Shown here piece after piece: positions 53,352-64,000 of a DNA stretch of 64,000 nucleotides (positions are counted from its first letter, which is position 1; each line of letters starts with the position of its first letter). Below the pieces are notes generated by a model. It had not been told where the DNA came from and ran no database searches. It saw only the letters and a program-made list of their open reading frames with translations. The translations under genes and the position numbers were made by a program. Origin of the DNA: Calliphora vicina (Eukaryota > Arthropoda > Insecta > Diptera > Calliphoridae); NCBI RefSeq assembly GCF_958450345.1, contig NC_088784.1:68473747-68537746 (forward strand), in the 5' to 3' direction.

Positions 53352-54269
53352 GTAAGTACGTTGTTAAATAAGAGCATTAAAAGGTTAGGTTTAGAAATGA
53401 TTAAACAGTTAATGTATCGTTGATATACACTCTTAGAGATTTATAGCCTGCTTATCATCAATGATCGTCATAGCTACTGTTTAATTATTTCGCTCCTTTT
53501 TAGAACAATTTTGATAGCTTTGATTGTTTTACTATTACCAAATAGACCATAATCTTCAAGCCATTTAAGCCGATTGTATGATTGTGCAGCGCATTGGCGG
53601 TGTTCTCCTCTTGCTCAAGTAGTATTTACCATCAGTAAATATCATCGAAGCCCATCCAAATCTTTTTTAGAAAATATCTAATATCCTTTAGAAATACATC
53701 CTTAATTCAGTTTTGCTCAACTCTAATATTCACTTCAATGTCCTATTGCTCATTGATTTCTACAAGAATACCGGCTGAATACATCTCAACGAATTATTCC
53801 ACAGTGTCTTTGTCTCAAGACGGTATTATTCCCTTATAGTCTTGTAAACAAAGTCATTGCCGGTGTATATATCCCTACAATCGATGTATGTTTCTGTTCT
53901 GGCCTGTGCAAATTCATCCGCAGTTTCATTAATCGGTAATCAGCACAGCTCTTTAGATGCCGAAAATATTCCTGCTTGACAAATTCAAACTTCTCAGAGA
54001 ACATCATCAATATATGCTACTGCCCCCACTCCAAGTGTGTCAAGTTCCAAAATGTTTTCATTAAATACCAGAATCCATAATATTAGTGGTATTATGATCC
54101 TTTCATTTGTCAATGACAGCTCCATCCATTTCTGCATTAATTTGTGAAAGTACTTTTATAAACCATTCATTCACTATTTGATCACTACCTGAATTGCTGA
54201 ATGTTCTTTCAATTGCTTTCTCACGATCTCCTTTGATTAAATATCTTTGGTGTTTACACGATATATGAG
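53352..54269. other. Non-coding stretch, possibly retroelement-derived
   Basis: Base composition is less AT-rich than around it, and many short frames occur on the minus strand, but no motif could be assigned. Confidence 0.35.
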
Positions 54270-54720
54270 ATGATGAGACATGCTATTCTGGGTGCCAGGC
54301 AATAATGTTGCGGATGAACTGGCTAAAATCAGTTATCGTCTGCAAGACGAGGATATTGACATGTTGGTTAGTGTATCGCTGACATGCTGTAAGTCGTCTA
54401 TACTGTGGGTATATTGTAGGTCTACTTAGATAGTCTACTGTGATTCGACATCGAGGCATTTATGGTCTTTAAATAATTTCCGTAAGCCGCCAAATTATGC
54501 TACCTTTTACATGATTTTAGTTGAAGTTGTCATATTGAGAATGAAGATGATTCGGTGGAACTTCTCTCCTATTTTTGCCCTGTTCTCGGGGCGATAAGAA
54601 CCCCCAGATTGGTTAGTCCTAATCTGCACGACCTGCCGAATATATCGGCGTTGGATAATCGGAAGATGGATTCGTTCATTCCAGCATCAGGTTAGTTTGG
54701 CATCGAAACACACATGCAAA
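54270..54720 (+). pseudogene. Non-LTR retrotransposon RNase H and C-terminal knuckle remnant
   Basis: FWVPGNNVADELAKISYRLQ (54285-) matches the RNase H motif WVPGHxxxxGNExADxLA, here with the central residues deleted. From 54540, NEDDSVELLSYFCPVLGAIR and LVSPNLHDLPNISALDNRKM fit the C-terminal region following the CCHC knuckle. Frameshifted and truncated. Confidence 0.7.
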
Positions 54721-54889
54721 GCTTCTGAGTAAACCGCTTATCAGTGTTTGATTTAATCTTTATTAACTGATATTCCCTTGCTAGAACCAACAAAATAAAG
54801 TCATTCGATTAGCATCTAGTCGGTAGCCACTACGAATGTGTTCTTTATGTGTTAAAATTCAAAACCCAAATGTTTCTGTCATTACTCTA

Positions 54890-55620
54890 TGAAGATTGTT
54901 GGCAAACTCAACAAGACCGTGCATGATCATTGGGAACTAATTCAGCAGAAATTTCAATTTTGCGAGCAGCAGGATTCATCCAAATGCAGAGAAATTCGGT
55001 ACCATACGAATTAAAGACGAGAGACCTTGAAAAACGATTTTGCATGTACGATAATTATTGCACCGAATCATTACTTGCGATGAAAAATGATGATCTATTG
55101 CGATAAACCGAAGCGTAAGAGATCGTATGTGAAGCCCGGCCAACTAGCAGAATTGACACAAAAGCCATATATCCACGGCGCTAACATAATACTCTGTATT
55201 GGGCTGCTGAAATCTGGCCAGATCATCACTGGGAACCTGTACCGAACGCATCTGATTCATTTAATGCGAGCATTAGCCGAAAGAAACCCAGAATATGCGA
55301 CCAGACAAGGAACCGTAATATTCCATCATCACAATGCTCGGCCACATGTTGCAACTATTTAGAAAGAAGTGGTTCGAAAGTTTTGCCTCATCTGCCTTAT
55401 AGTCCAGACCTTGCCCTGTCCGACTACTATTTGTTTCGATCGATGCAGAAAGCTCTCTCTAGAATACGCTTCACTTTGGAATAGAGTATCCGATATTCGT
55501 TCATGGCCTCAAAAGATGAGCAGTTCTTTTGGCTCGGATTGGATATGTTGGCAGAAAGATGGGAAAAGCTCATAGCTAACAATGACAATCGAAATACTTT
55601 TGTGTTAAACGAAATTTCAT
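54890..55620 (+). pseudogene. mariner transposase C-terminal two-thirds, frameshifted
   Basis: HRIITCDEK (near 55060; first catalytic Asp), then YCDKPKRKRSYVKPGQLAEL, KPYIHGANIILCIGLLKSGQ, NPEYATRQGTVIFHHHNARP and, in another frame, PYSPDLALSDYYLFRSMQKA and ERWEKLIANNDN. Known: mariners use D,D34D. Here the second Asp of QHDNARPH is His, and several frameshifts and stops exist, so the protein is inactive. Distinct from the 59-kb mariner in its C-terminal sequence. Confidence 0.85.
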
Positions 55621-57814
55621 TTGTCTGGACAATATTTTGTTGCCATAACGAAAAATGTGATTAACACATTAGAATTATTCGATTGGAAACGTGTCCACTT
55701 GTCACAATTAAAGCAACTTTTCTTATTATATTTAACTGTAAATCTTTGGTAAAAACAATTTGTAAAATTTCTAATTCCAATAATTTTATAGCCAATTATG
55801 GAAACTGCCATAAAATAAAACTTTTTACCAGTTTTCTTAGCATAAACATTTATTGAACAAATTTTAATCCACCAGCTGACTTAATGACTGCTAAAGGATT
55901 AATAATTTGTTAAAACTGTCACTTGGGCAGATTTAAAATAAAAGCAAACAAAATTTAAATGCATTAATTAGTTAAATCACTTACATATTCATTTATTCGT
56001 TTGTTTTGTAAGTAAATATGTAATATTTAATTAAATAAAATACATGTGAGTGAGTGAGTGAGTAATCAATTAAAGTTTATTAAATTAATGAACATTTAGA
56101 TTAATTCCAGGGAAATTCAATTAATTGGCCCCATTTAAAACAAAAACAATTTCTGTACATTTGTATGACTAAACAAGTTGTGGTTGATGGAAGTGCATCA
56201 TAAAATTGAAATAAAAAATTAAAATAAAAACAGTTTTAAAAATGATTTTTCTCTCTAAAAGAAAAAACCAGCTCAAAACAGCAACCACTAAAAATTATGA
56301 TCTGACAAAACGGTGCGATGTTAAAATCATTAGATCGAATCTAACGATAAGGATAATGCAATCGTGGAAATCATGGAAACAAATAATCATTTTCATTTTA
56401 TGGTGAGATTTTTCTAAAATTCCCAGCATTAAAAAAAATGCATTTCGTCGTCTGTGCATTCACTCAAAATCACATCAACACCATTTGTTTTAAACAGTTG
56501 TTGTTGCTGTTGCTGATCTCGTCATTTGAAAACATTATAATAATCAGTTGGAATCCTGTTGATTTTATAATCATGTTGGACAACATTCGTAATGGAAAAC
56601 ATCATCGAACAACAACAACTACAACATCAAACAGACAAACAAACAGATAAACAAACAAACGAATGATCAACATGTAAATAAATAACATTAGACGAGATCG
56701 TTGGTTCCCAGTAGAGAGAGGGAGAAAAAATTACCAACATTTGCAACTACAAACTGCAACATATGCGGGTTAAAATGTAAAAAAAGATTACTAGCTGGTA
56801 AACATACAGAGTGACAAATATAAAAAAGATAAAGATATTATGATCACTATGACACAAAACTTAAACTATTTAAAGAAAAAAGTCAATATTAGACTCTTTG
56901 TTAAACTCTTCATTAATTAATCTTGAAACTAATTTTCTAAAATCATGTGCAAATACTTAACAATTACATGTCTCCCTGTACATAAATGATTTTGTTGTAT
57001 TTTTGAGAAATTTCTTAGATTTCTGTTAACTTTAGTCAAGAAAACTCATAATACTAAAAACATCTCTTTGTATAAAATCAGCAAATTAGTTATGGTTTCA
57101 TACTATTATTCCAACCCCACTGGTGCCCCAACAACTACCACTTACATACTAAGTTCAAGTAGTCATGTAAGTATTTAAGCTAGAGGAAGAAAAGTGCAGA
57201 CAAAAAAAAAATATGAAACTAATTTTCAAATTAGTTGCGATTGGCGGTTTTCTGTTATGATCACTTAAAAACTTTTTCTCGCATACTCTTTGGCTTGTAA
57301 AAGTTAGTATCTGTATTTAGTTGCGGCAGGTAAATAAATGCCAAACCATTCATGATTTAGTCTTTAGAAATATTACAGGGAAAGATTCCAAAATGTCAGT
57401 TGTTTTGCAAGAAGAAAACAAGAAAGGGGTCATTAAGGTTTAAAAGGGTTATTTAATTTTCTGTTTTAACTTGTAGCGGCCTGGAAATTGTTTGGGAATA
57501 GAAAAATACGATTTTATTTTTGTAACCAGTCAGCAATGATGTTAATTCTTCGATTGAATATAGCGAAGCTTTAATAGGGAAAATCTTATTCGACTTATTA
57601 TTTGATCATAATTCAGTTGGATCTTAGATTTAATATTGTCATTACAAAATCGATCGTCAGAACACAGGTATTTTCTTACATTCGTATTTTTGCACTCGTA
57701 GCCGAATTGAATAACTTACAATTCTTACATTCGGCTTCACAACAGTTAGTCGAAGAATAACTCTAGAACTCTTCTAATATTTGCACTTAGCTAAATTAAA
57801 AAACCAAGGAACTT
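55621..57814. other. Non-coding stretch
   Basis: GAGTGAGTGAGTGAG microsatellite at 56048-56063; CAACAACAACTACAAC near 56610. The plus frame 56438-56650 is low-complexity at its end and has no motif. No gene called. Confidence 0.45.
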
Positions 57815-57827
57815 CTTGACTTTGTTG

Positions 57828-58504
57828 TTGTTGTTGTAGCAGCAACAGGGTTCTGCATGTTGAGATGAGTCCATAAATCCATAGGACGTAGTGAAGTAGT
57901 GTTGGCTGAATAGTTGAATAATTGGAAGGTGTCATGAGAACCCCGACCACATGCTGGGCTTAAGTTGAGGACGGCACGGTCTATGCGGGACCAATAAGCA
58001 TTAATCCTGTTGCTTCATCCTGATCTAAGTTTTACCAGAACGACTCTTGTTTTACGTGGAAGAATCTTCTTGACGTCTGGTATCGGTGGTGGACGACCTC
58101 CAAGTACGAAACTCATACGGTATCCTGCTACCACGGAATTGATGGCGTTCCTGTGAATGTCATACAAAGCTGTGATCCTGCACTTACCTCTGTATGCTCT
58201 CTTCGTATTTCCGTAGGTCCTATCTGACATGACTCGGGGTAGACTCCGAATGTGTGATGTTGAAGTTTGGATGACTCTTAGGGTGACATTTCAGAAGGAA
58301 CTGTTGCATCAACATGACGTTGTGCTCCTTGACCGGTATAACATTTGATTCCTCGTGAAGGTGGTGTTCAGAGGCAACCTGTGACGGTCCTTAAGGCTGT
58401 GTTTTGATAGTTTTGAATATTTCTCCACTGAGTATCACTCAACGAAGGCGACCAAACTGGCATAGTTGACCACTGACTGACCAAACGTCTTGTATTTAAC
58501 TAGA
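57828..58504 (-). mobile_element. 5'-truncated jockey-like non-LTR retrotransposon
   Basis: Flanked by a perfect 13-bp duplication CTTGACTTTGTTG (57815-57827 and 58505-58517). Minus-strand coding, in order: VIPVKEHNVMLMQQFLLKCH, NAINSVVAGYRMS, PRKTRVVLVKLRSGCSNRIN, then a knuckle-like CGRGSHDTFQLFN and LRPMDLWTH, the standard end of jockey-type ORF2. The 3' end is a TTG/CAA run after a CAGCAACAGG motif. A few stops and frameshifts, so inactive. Confidence 0.82.
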
Positions 58505-58569
58505 CTTGACTTTGTTGTAGTTTTTCCTATTGTAAGAATTTCTAAATTCATTTTACAATCGAACTAAAC

Positions 58570-58762
58570 GTACACAGAGTAAACAAGTTGTTTGTGACAT
58601 TCTAATTTGTATCAGTCGAATGATTTGGTTGTTCACAGAGAATATCAGCAGTCATTCAGACGACAAGAAAAGTAAGATTTGCAGCAACCAACATTTTTTC
58701 AGCCCATCTAAATTTTTTTAATTATAATTCCGTTATTACAACGAAACAGTTTTCTCTGTGTA
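58570..58762. mobile_element. MITE family G, copy 2
   Basis: Ends TACACAGAGTAAAC and GTTTTCTCTGTGTA are complementary. Interior TCGAATGATTTGGTTGTTCA and GCAGCAACCAACATTTTTTC match copy 1 at 38954-39192. Confidence 0.65.
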
Positions 58763-59019
58763 GTTGTTCGAAGCCGAATTTAAAATCTCCCGAATCTTGT
58801 TTGTGAATTTAGTGATCGTAAAACGAGTTGAAATTTCGAGTGTAAGACCTCCTCTTGCATTTATTTGTGGTTAAAAGTTTTCGGTTATTAAACCAACTGA
58901 ACCGGTTTGCATATATCTTACCACACTTTCGGATTCAACCGATTTATTCACCAGCTCTTCAATAGGTCGGGCAATTTCACTGTTTTCGACATCAATTTCA
59001 ATGTGGTTTTCAACATTCG
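58763..59019. other. Non-coding spacer
   Basis: A minus frame at 58871-59059 has no recognised motif. Nothing called. Confidence 0.4.
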
Positions 59020-59690
59020 AGGTTGGGTCAAAAAATCCGTGCCTTTTTGAATGAAACACTGGTTTTTGAATACAAAATTATTTTATTTTTCAACATAGTC
59101 TCCTTTGAGCTCTATGCGCTTTGTCCAACGTTACTCCAAATTATGTATTCTTTCCAGAAAATAAGATTTTTTTGTGAGATGATTGTATTGTTGAAGCCAA
59201 ATCTCTACCTACCTTGCATTTTCTTTGTGGAAAATTTTAAATTCTTTTCAAATTCCGATTAAATCGACCCAATAAGTTGACAAAATATTGATGGTCTTAC
59301 CCTTTCGAAAGTATTCCAAAAAACGGTAGCCATGACTTTATAGGCTGACAAACTCACATTGGGTTTTTTGGCGCCAATTCACCGTTTTAATTTCCGATCG
59401 GTTAATACCATATCGTGATTTTTTTTTTTTGAATTGTTTCGGGTGTAGAGATCTCAACTGGGAGTCCAGAACATTCGGAATCTTCCGTGCTTGTACGACC
59501 ATAACGAAATTCAGTAAACCACTTTTTTACCATTGAAATTAATGGTACAGAGTTCCCATAGTATTTATCGAGCTTAGCCTTTATTTGAGTGATGGTTTTT
59601 TTCCGAGCAGACAAATTCATGTTTTTCCAATTTCTCCTCAAGTCACGAGGTAGTCTGCTATCAATGGCTGTCAAACACCTACTCCTACTT
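59020..59690 (-). pseudogene. mariner transposase relic with internal deletion
   Basis: Minus strand: TAIDSRLPRDLRRNWKNMNL, ARKKTITQIKAKLDKYYGNS, MVKKWFTEFRYGRTSTEDSE and GLPVEISTPETI (59674-59435), then ATVFWNTFERVRPS, CQLIGSI and, at the end, ELKGDYVEK near 59100, finishing with GGGTCAAAAAATCCGTGCC (59031). Around HKENARQ the second catalytic Asp is Glu and the following catalytic segment is deleted. Same subfamily as 42180-43830 and 3472-3545. Confidence 0.75.
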
Positions 59691-60710
59691 GATTCCTAAA
59701 ACAGAGCTCTCCGTTTTATTTAAGGTACAGAGACTAGCACGTATCGATATTACTGATATCATGAGGAATCCACGACAATCTTGTAGTAGCGGACAGAAAC
59801 CGAACATTGATAGGACCCTTAGGATCGGAATACCATCAAAAGATGATTGGTCTGAAACCCTGTTCACCGGGGTGACGCCATCTTAATCTACACTGAATTT
59901 TATTTGAGAAAATTTACGCCATCAACATAGCCTTGTGAAAAGTTGGCAAATAATATCTCGAGATGTCTTCTATTAATATTTACATGGAAAACCTTGCATC
60001 AATGAAGACGTAATAAGGTTTTAATGTCTTCTCGATTCCATTTACTTCTTGACCAAAATTAGGTAACACTTTATCGAGTTAGTATGAGTTCTAAGTAGAA
60101 TTTGGTTAAATCAAATTGCGCAATAAACGGGTATCGAACATGATTGCTGAATGGGCGTTAGGCCGAATTCAGGTGTACACTTGTAGAATATACAGAATAC
60201 CCAGAGCTGAAGAATGTCCTATGGAAAAGGACCTGGACTTTTGGTAAGAAATTGTTTAGATATCTTATAGGTACACTTATTGGAATTTGTATGATTAGAC
60301 ATATATTGGAATGTATGGGTTACCCACCTAAAAACTCTTGCCTGGACAAAGAAGTGGATAAATCGGTGCAACTCATTATATTACCCCGCTATACAGAAGC
60401 GCAGACTAAAATATCTTGATACAGAATACCCACAGCAGAAGAGACCAGAATATAATATTCTCTGTATACTTATCGGTAAATATATGTTTGGACATATGTT
60501 GGAACGTATGGGTTACCCACGTAAAAACTATTATAAAAGTTGCCAGCAGAAGAAGTGGAAAAATCTGTGCAACACATTAAATGTGACTGCCTGCTCTAAA
60601 GAGCCCAGACAAAGATATCATGGTACAGCCTCTTTCGTGATTCGGATTGTCGCATAGAATCTAGTCGAATTTGCCAGAAATACACAAGATTCACAAAGTT
60701 GTCCGGATTA
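59691..60710 (+). pseudogene. Non-LTR retrotransposon relic with duplicated C-terminus
   Basis: KTELSVLFKVQRLARIDITD and IMRNPRQ (59695-59775) is the RT-to-RNase H linker. LRIGIPSKDDWSETLFTGVT precedes a missing RNase H core. Then two diverged tandem copies (about 60190-60400 and 60418-60600) each encode GK-MFGHMLERMGYPRKN-like sequence and the knuckle region (EEVEKSVQHIKCDC in copy 2). Ends near AQTKISW at 60620. Confidence 0.65.
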
Positions 60711-60759
60711 AGGAAGCCAATTTTTATACCCTTCAATTTTTATTCGAATTTTAATTTGT

Positions 60760-61740
60760 ATTTGAGTAATCATGATGTTAATTAAAACCGATTAATCAAA
60801 TAAATATTTATTCGAGTATTTATTTACTCGAATAAACTGTAAAAAATGTTCAGCGATTAATTTTAATTCTTGACTGAAAGAAGTTATTAATTTTAACAAA
60901 TTATTCGAATAATAATTTATATTTGATTATATTAGTGTTTTCCACCGATTAATCGAATAAAAATATATTCGATTATTTCTTTATTCGAATAATATTAATC
61001 GTAAAACTTTTTATTCCTAAATGAAAAAAAATGTTCATCGATTGACCGAATAATTTTTATTCTTTTATGAAAAAAAGTTATTAATTTAAAACAAATTATT
61101 CGAATAATAATTTATATTTGAGTATTCAAAATTATTTATAAGATATTGTATTACTGTTAATTAAAAAAATTTCCATTCGAATAAAATTAGTTTTTTTCCA
61201 CCGATTTAATCGAATAAAGGTTTAATCGAATAATATTAATAGTAAATTTGTTTGTTCCTAAATTAAAAAAAAAACTGTATCCATTCGAAAATAATGTTCA
61301 TCGATTAACCGTTTTCAATCAATTAATCGAATACAAATTTATTCGAGTATTTATTTATTTCTTTGAATCATATTAATCGTAAATTTTTTATTCCTAAATG
61401 AAAAAACTGTTTCCATTCGAACTGTATCCAAAACGAAAAAAGTTAGTAATTTTTATTCGAATAATAATTTGTATTTAAGTATTTAAAAAATGTATTATTT
61501 TTTAAAAAAAAATCCATTCGAATAAATTTTTTTTTTTAAATCGATTAATCGAATACAAATTTATTGGAGTATTTATTTCTTTCTATATTTATTCGAATAA
61601 TATTAATCGTAATTTTTTTTTATTTCTAAATGAAGAAACTGTATCCGTTCGAAGAAAATGTTCATCGATTAACCGAATAGTTTTTATTCGAATAAAAATT
61701 TATTTGAGTAGTTGCCTATTCGACATATATTACGAAAATT
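60760..61740. repeat. ATTCGAATAA-rich diverged tandem repeat block
   Basis: At least eight exact ATTCGAATAA words, plus many ATCGATTAA(T/C)CGA words. The phrase ATATTAATCGTAAA...TTTATTCCTAAATGAA recurs near 60990, 61232, 61370 and 61600. Strongly palindromic at short scale; non-coding. Confidence 0.7.
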
Positions 61741-64000
61741 TTAAATAAAATCCGCTGTGTTTTATTTAAATTGTTGGGTAAATGTACAAATTGTTAAACA
61801 CTTTTTTTATTAAATTGACATTTGCTCTGATAATGAAATTTATCTCTCTAAGACAATCGTTTTCAATTGCCCATGTCTTAGCCATTTTTCTAATTTGTTA
61901 TTAATTTCCCTAGGATATAGTCAGAATTCAGGATATAGTAATGACATACTTATATTATTTACCACTCATTGTGAAGAATAGACAAAATTTTAAATCAAGC
62001 AACCAAAATTTAATTTCTGGATCTCAATAATTTTGAATTCCTCTGAAATAGTTTAGTACAGATAACTGCAATTATTTTAAACTCCCTGATCTTCGAGCAA
62101 TTTCTTGCAAATCTGTTCACACAATGATGATCATTCCCCATTTAAATACTTAATGCCATGATTTGTAGTTGGGGTTTTCTTGCTATTTATTATTTTGTTT
62201 TGGAAAATTATCAGCTGTGATTTTGTAGCAGTTGCTGCTGCCATGGTCGCTGTGATTGTGGCATTTTGCCAATAAGCAGTCAATCTTGTTGCACTTGCAT
62301 AATTGGCAGTTTGTTGGATTTGCATTAGGGAACTTGATGTGGTTGTTGCAGTAGTTGCAGCATTTGTTGTTGGACAACTATAACCAAGCAAAAAAAAATA
62401 TGTTGCAGCTATTTTCGTAACTCAACATGCTTATTACTCCGCCCCATGTTGCAAAAATAGTTTGTGCTGTTTGGTTTTTTTTTGTTTTTTTTTTTAATTT
62501 TATTGCTGTGGCAAGGAAGTTTTCATCACTACAATTTCAAGAATGTAAAACAATCAAGAATTTTGCAATAAATTATTTTGGTTACAGATCTGAATAACCA
62601 CAGGAATCGACCAGAGATTTTGTTTTCGCTTAACTCCAACATTTGTTACAAAATATCACTTGAAAACAAATGGAAATATTTGCTTAACAACTGCAACAAC
62701 AAAGACAACAAACAATATTTACTTATCTTATCTGGTTCTCCTCTTTTGTTTTTGTCCAAACTACCTGAGTGAGTCTCTTCCTGCCACAGGCAATGAATAT
62801 TCATGAAGGGAACACATGGAGCAAGAGAGGAAGCAATTGCAGACAAACGGAATGTATTTTTATTTAGTATTTGCACAACAACCACTTGAATGTTTATAAA
62901 ATATTGAAATGCAGACACCTCATCACCATCATCATCATCATGATCATCGTACATCGCTGCTAAAAGTATGATGACCGGTAGTATTTGCAGTTGACATTAT
63001 CTTTATGTAATAATGACTAACGATCGCACAGTCACATGCACTTAAGCCACATATCCATACATACATACATACATATGTATAAATATTTGCCAAAGACCAA
63101 TAATCATTGGTAGGCGTCATTGCAATCTTGTACTAGAACTTGCTTCACGTTGATATTTGAATTGCCAACAATGTTGCTTCCTTATTTTAACAATTGCACA
63201 AAGAGTTGCTTGGGAAAGAGAATATGTATTTGCTTTATTGCTGTGGCGCCCACTTGAGTAATGGCCATTCATTAAGTTTAAGTACTTGCAAATTGTTAAG
63301 GGTTTAGTTACATAGGACCACTACTAGAGATGTTCACATGTGGCGAAAGACTTGATGTTACAATAGTTATTTCAAACATTTTAAGCCCTCGAGGTTTACG
63401 AAGATTAATTGTACATTATGTGGGCAATAAATAACTATTTCAGGCTTAAATTGAATTATCTTTTGATTTTTTTGAATGAGAATGAGAATAAGAATGATAA
63501 ATGTGTCTAGATTATCTCGTAATACCATGAAAACTATGTAAATCAAGCCATTACGTCAGGTTTTTAAAGTTTCATTTTTATTATTAGAAACTTTACTTGA
63601 TAAGTATTGGTAATGATGTTTAATATGTGACTATAGCTCAAATATAAACCAGATATCAATAACTTAATTAACATTAACGATATAATTGAATTGCGGTTAC
63701 AGTGCGTGCTAGAGAGATCCGTCCTTGAGAGATTTTCTAGGATTGCAAAATAGGGAACTAATAATAGTCACTCTGTCGTATTACACATAGCTAATCGCTA
63801 ATGGGTTCCTTCTTCCTTCTAATTATGACAGCTAAAGTCATTGAACCTTAGAACCAATCTCATACAGTGTCTACTCCCCGCGAAAAAATGAACACATCCG
63901 AGTACCATTTGACACCATTCGGTGTCTATAGTGTATCAACCTAATATGAGTATGAATTGTACACGAACCAAATTGACACCTCAATTTGACAACGAAAAAA
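61741..64000. other. Non-coding stretch to the window edge
   Basis: No supported gene. 62215-62370 is rich in GCA/CAA triplets and gives artefactual minus-strand frames. CATCACCATCATCATCATCATG (62921) and ACATACATACATACATACAT (63056) are microsatellites. The last 150 bp contain repeated TTTGACACC-like words (63909, 63971). Confidence 0.5.

Noticed and set aside
62131..62391. 86-aa minus-strand frame rich in Thr/Ala (ATTATTTSSS)
   Set aside because: Arises from GCA/CAA triplet-rich DNA; no start context, splice sites or conserved motif. A shifted frame over the same bases is also open.
1..64000. CRISPR arrays, bacterial operons, riboswitches, rRNA genes
   Set aside because: Looked for and not seen. 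The regular repeats are eukaryotic transposons and satellites, and gene structure is intron-containing.

Overview
The window looks like nuclear DNA of a higher (brachyceran, probably calyptrate) fly. It is very AT-rich. The one clear host gene has 65- and 70-bp introns and a TCAGTT-type initiator. Almost everything else is transposon debris of families typical of muscomorph flies. No rRNA, intact tRNA, CRISPR or prokaryotic feature was seen. All calls rest on reading the sequence and on remembered family motifs; no database search was run.

The only intact gene is at 7179-8969 (+). It has three exons coding for 551 aa, a luciferase/4-coumarate-CoA-ligase-like acyl-CoA synthetase with a complete set of adenylation motifs. 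A possible 74-nt internal host exon lies at 53278-53351 (+). A TATA-box-plus-short-ORF unit (16009-16181) and an unassigned 128-aa ORF (14110-14496) are weaker host-gene candidates.

Layout. 0-3.5 kb: Ty3/gypsy Gag-protease fragment, a MITE, mariner scraps and a relic of an unnamed protein family. 3.5-6.3 kb: a short repeat ('family A') arranged head-out as an inverted pair, into which a palindromic Tc1-like element has jumped. 7-9 kb: acyl-CoA synthetase. 9-11.4 kb: fold-back family C and diverged tandem repeats. 11.4-13.9 kb: decayed Helitron Rep/helicase ORF carrying a truncated non-LTR insertion. 14-19 kb: sparse DNA and repeats. 19.4-23.1 kb: a three-layer nest (family F, then family A, then a 2.1-kb hAT-type palindrome). 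24-36 kb: family B, MITEs, a tRNA-derived SINE-like piece, a Merlin/ISXO2-like relic, a mariner-type relic and a non-LTR ORF1/ORF2 relic. 37-44 kb: families B and A, half of the hAT palindrome interrupted by family A, and a mariner split by family B that itself carries two MITEs. 46-51 kb: MITE, possible LTR, deleted Helitron with a hAT MITE, hAT transposase tail, full family A copy. 53-61 kb: possible exon, non-LTR and mariner relics, a jockey-like insertion with a clear target duplication, and an ATTCGAAT-rich repeat block. 61.7-64 kb: sparse non-coding DNA.

The features do not form a pathway. The main interest is the number and quality of long inverted repeats, the datable nesting, and two short repeat families (A and B) that share one terminal architecture (common 11-nt head, head hairpin, complementary subterminal TATACCC motifs, tail hairpin). 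That architecture suggests a single Helentron/HINE-like lineage.
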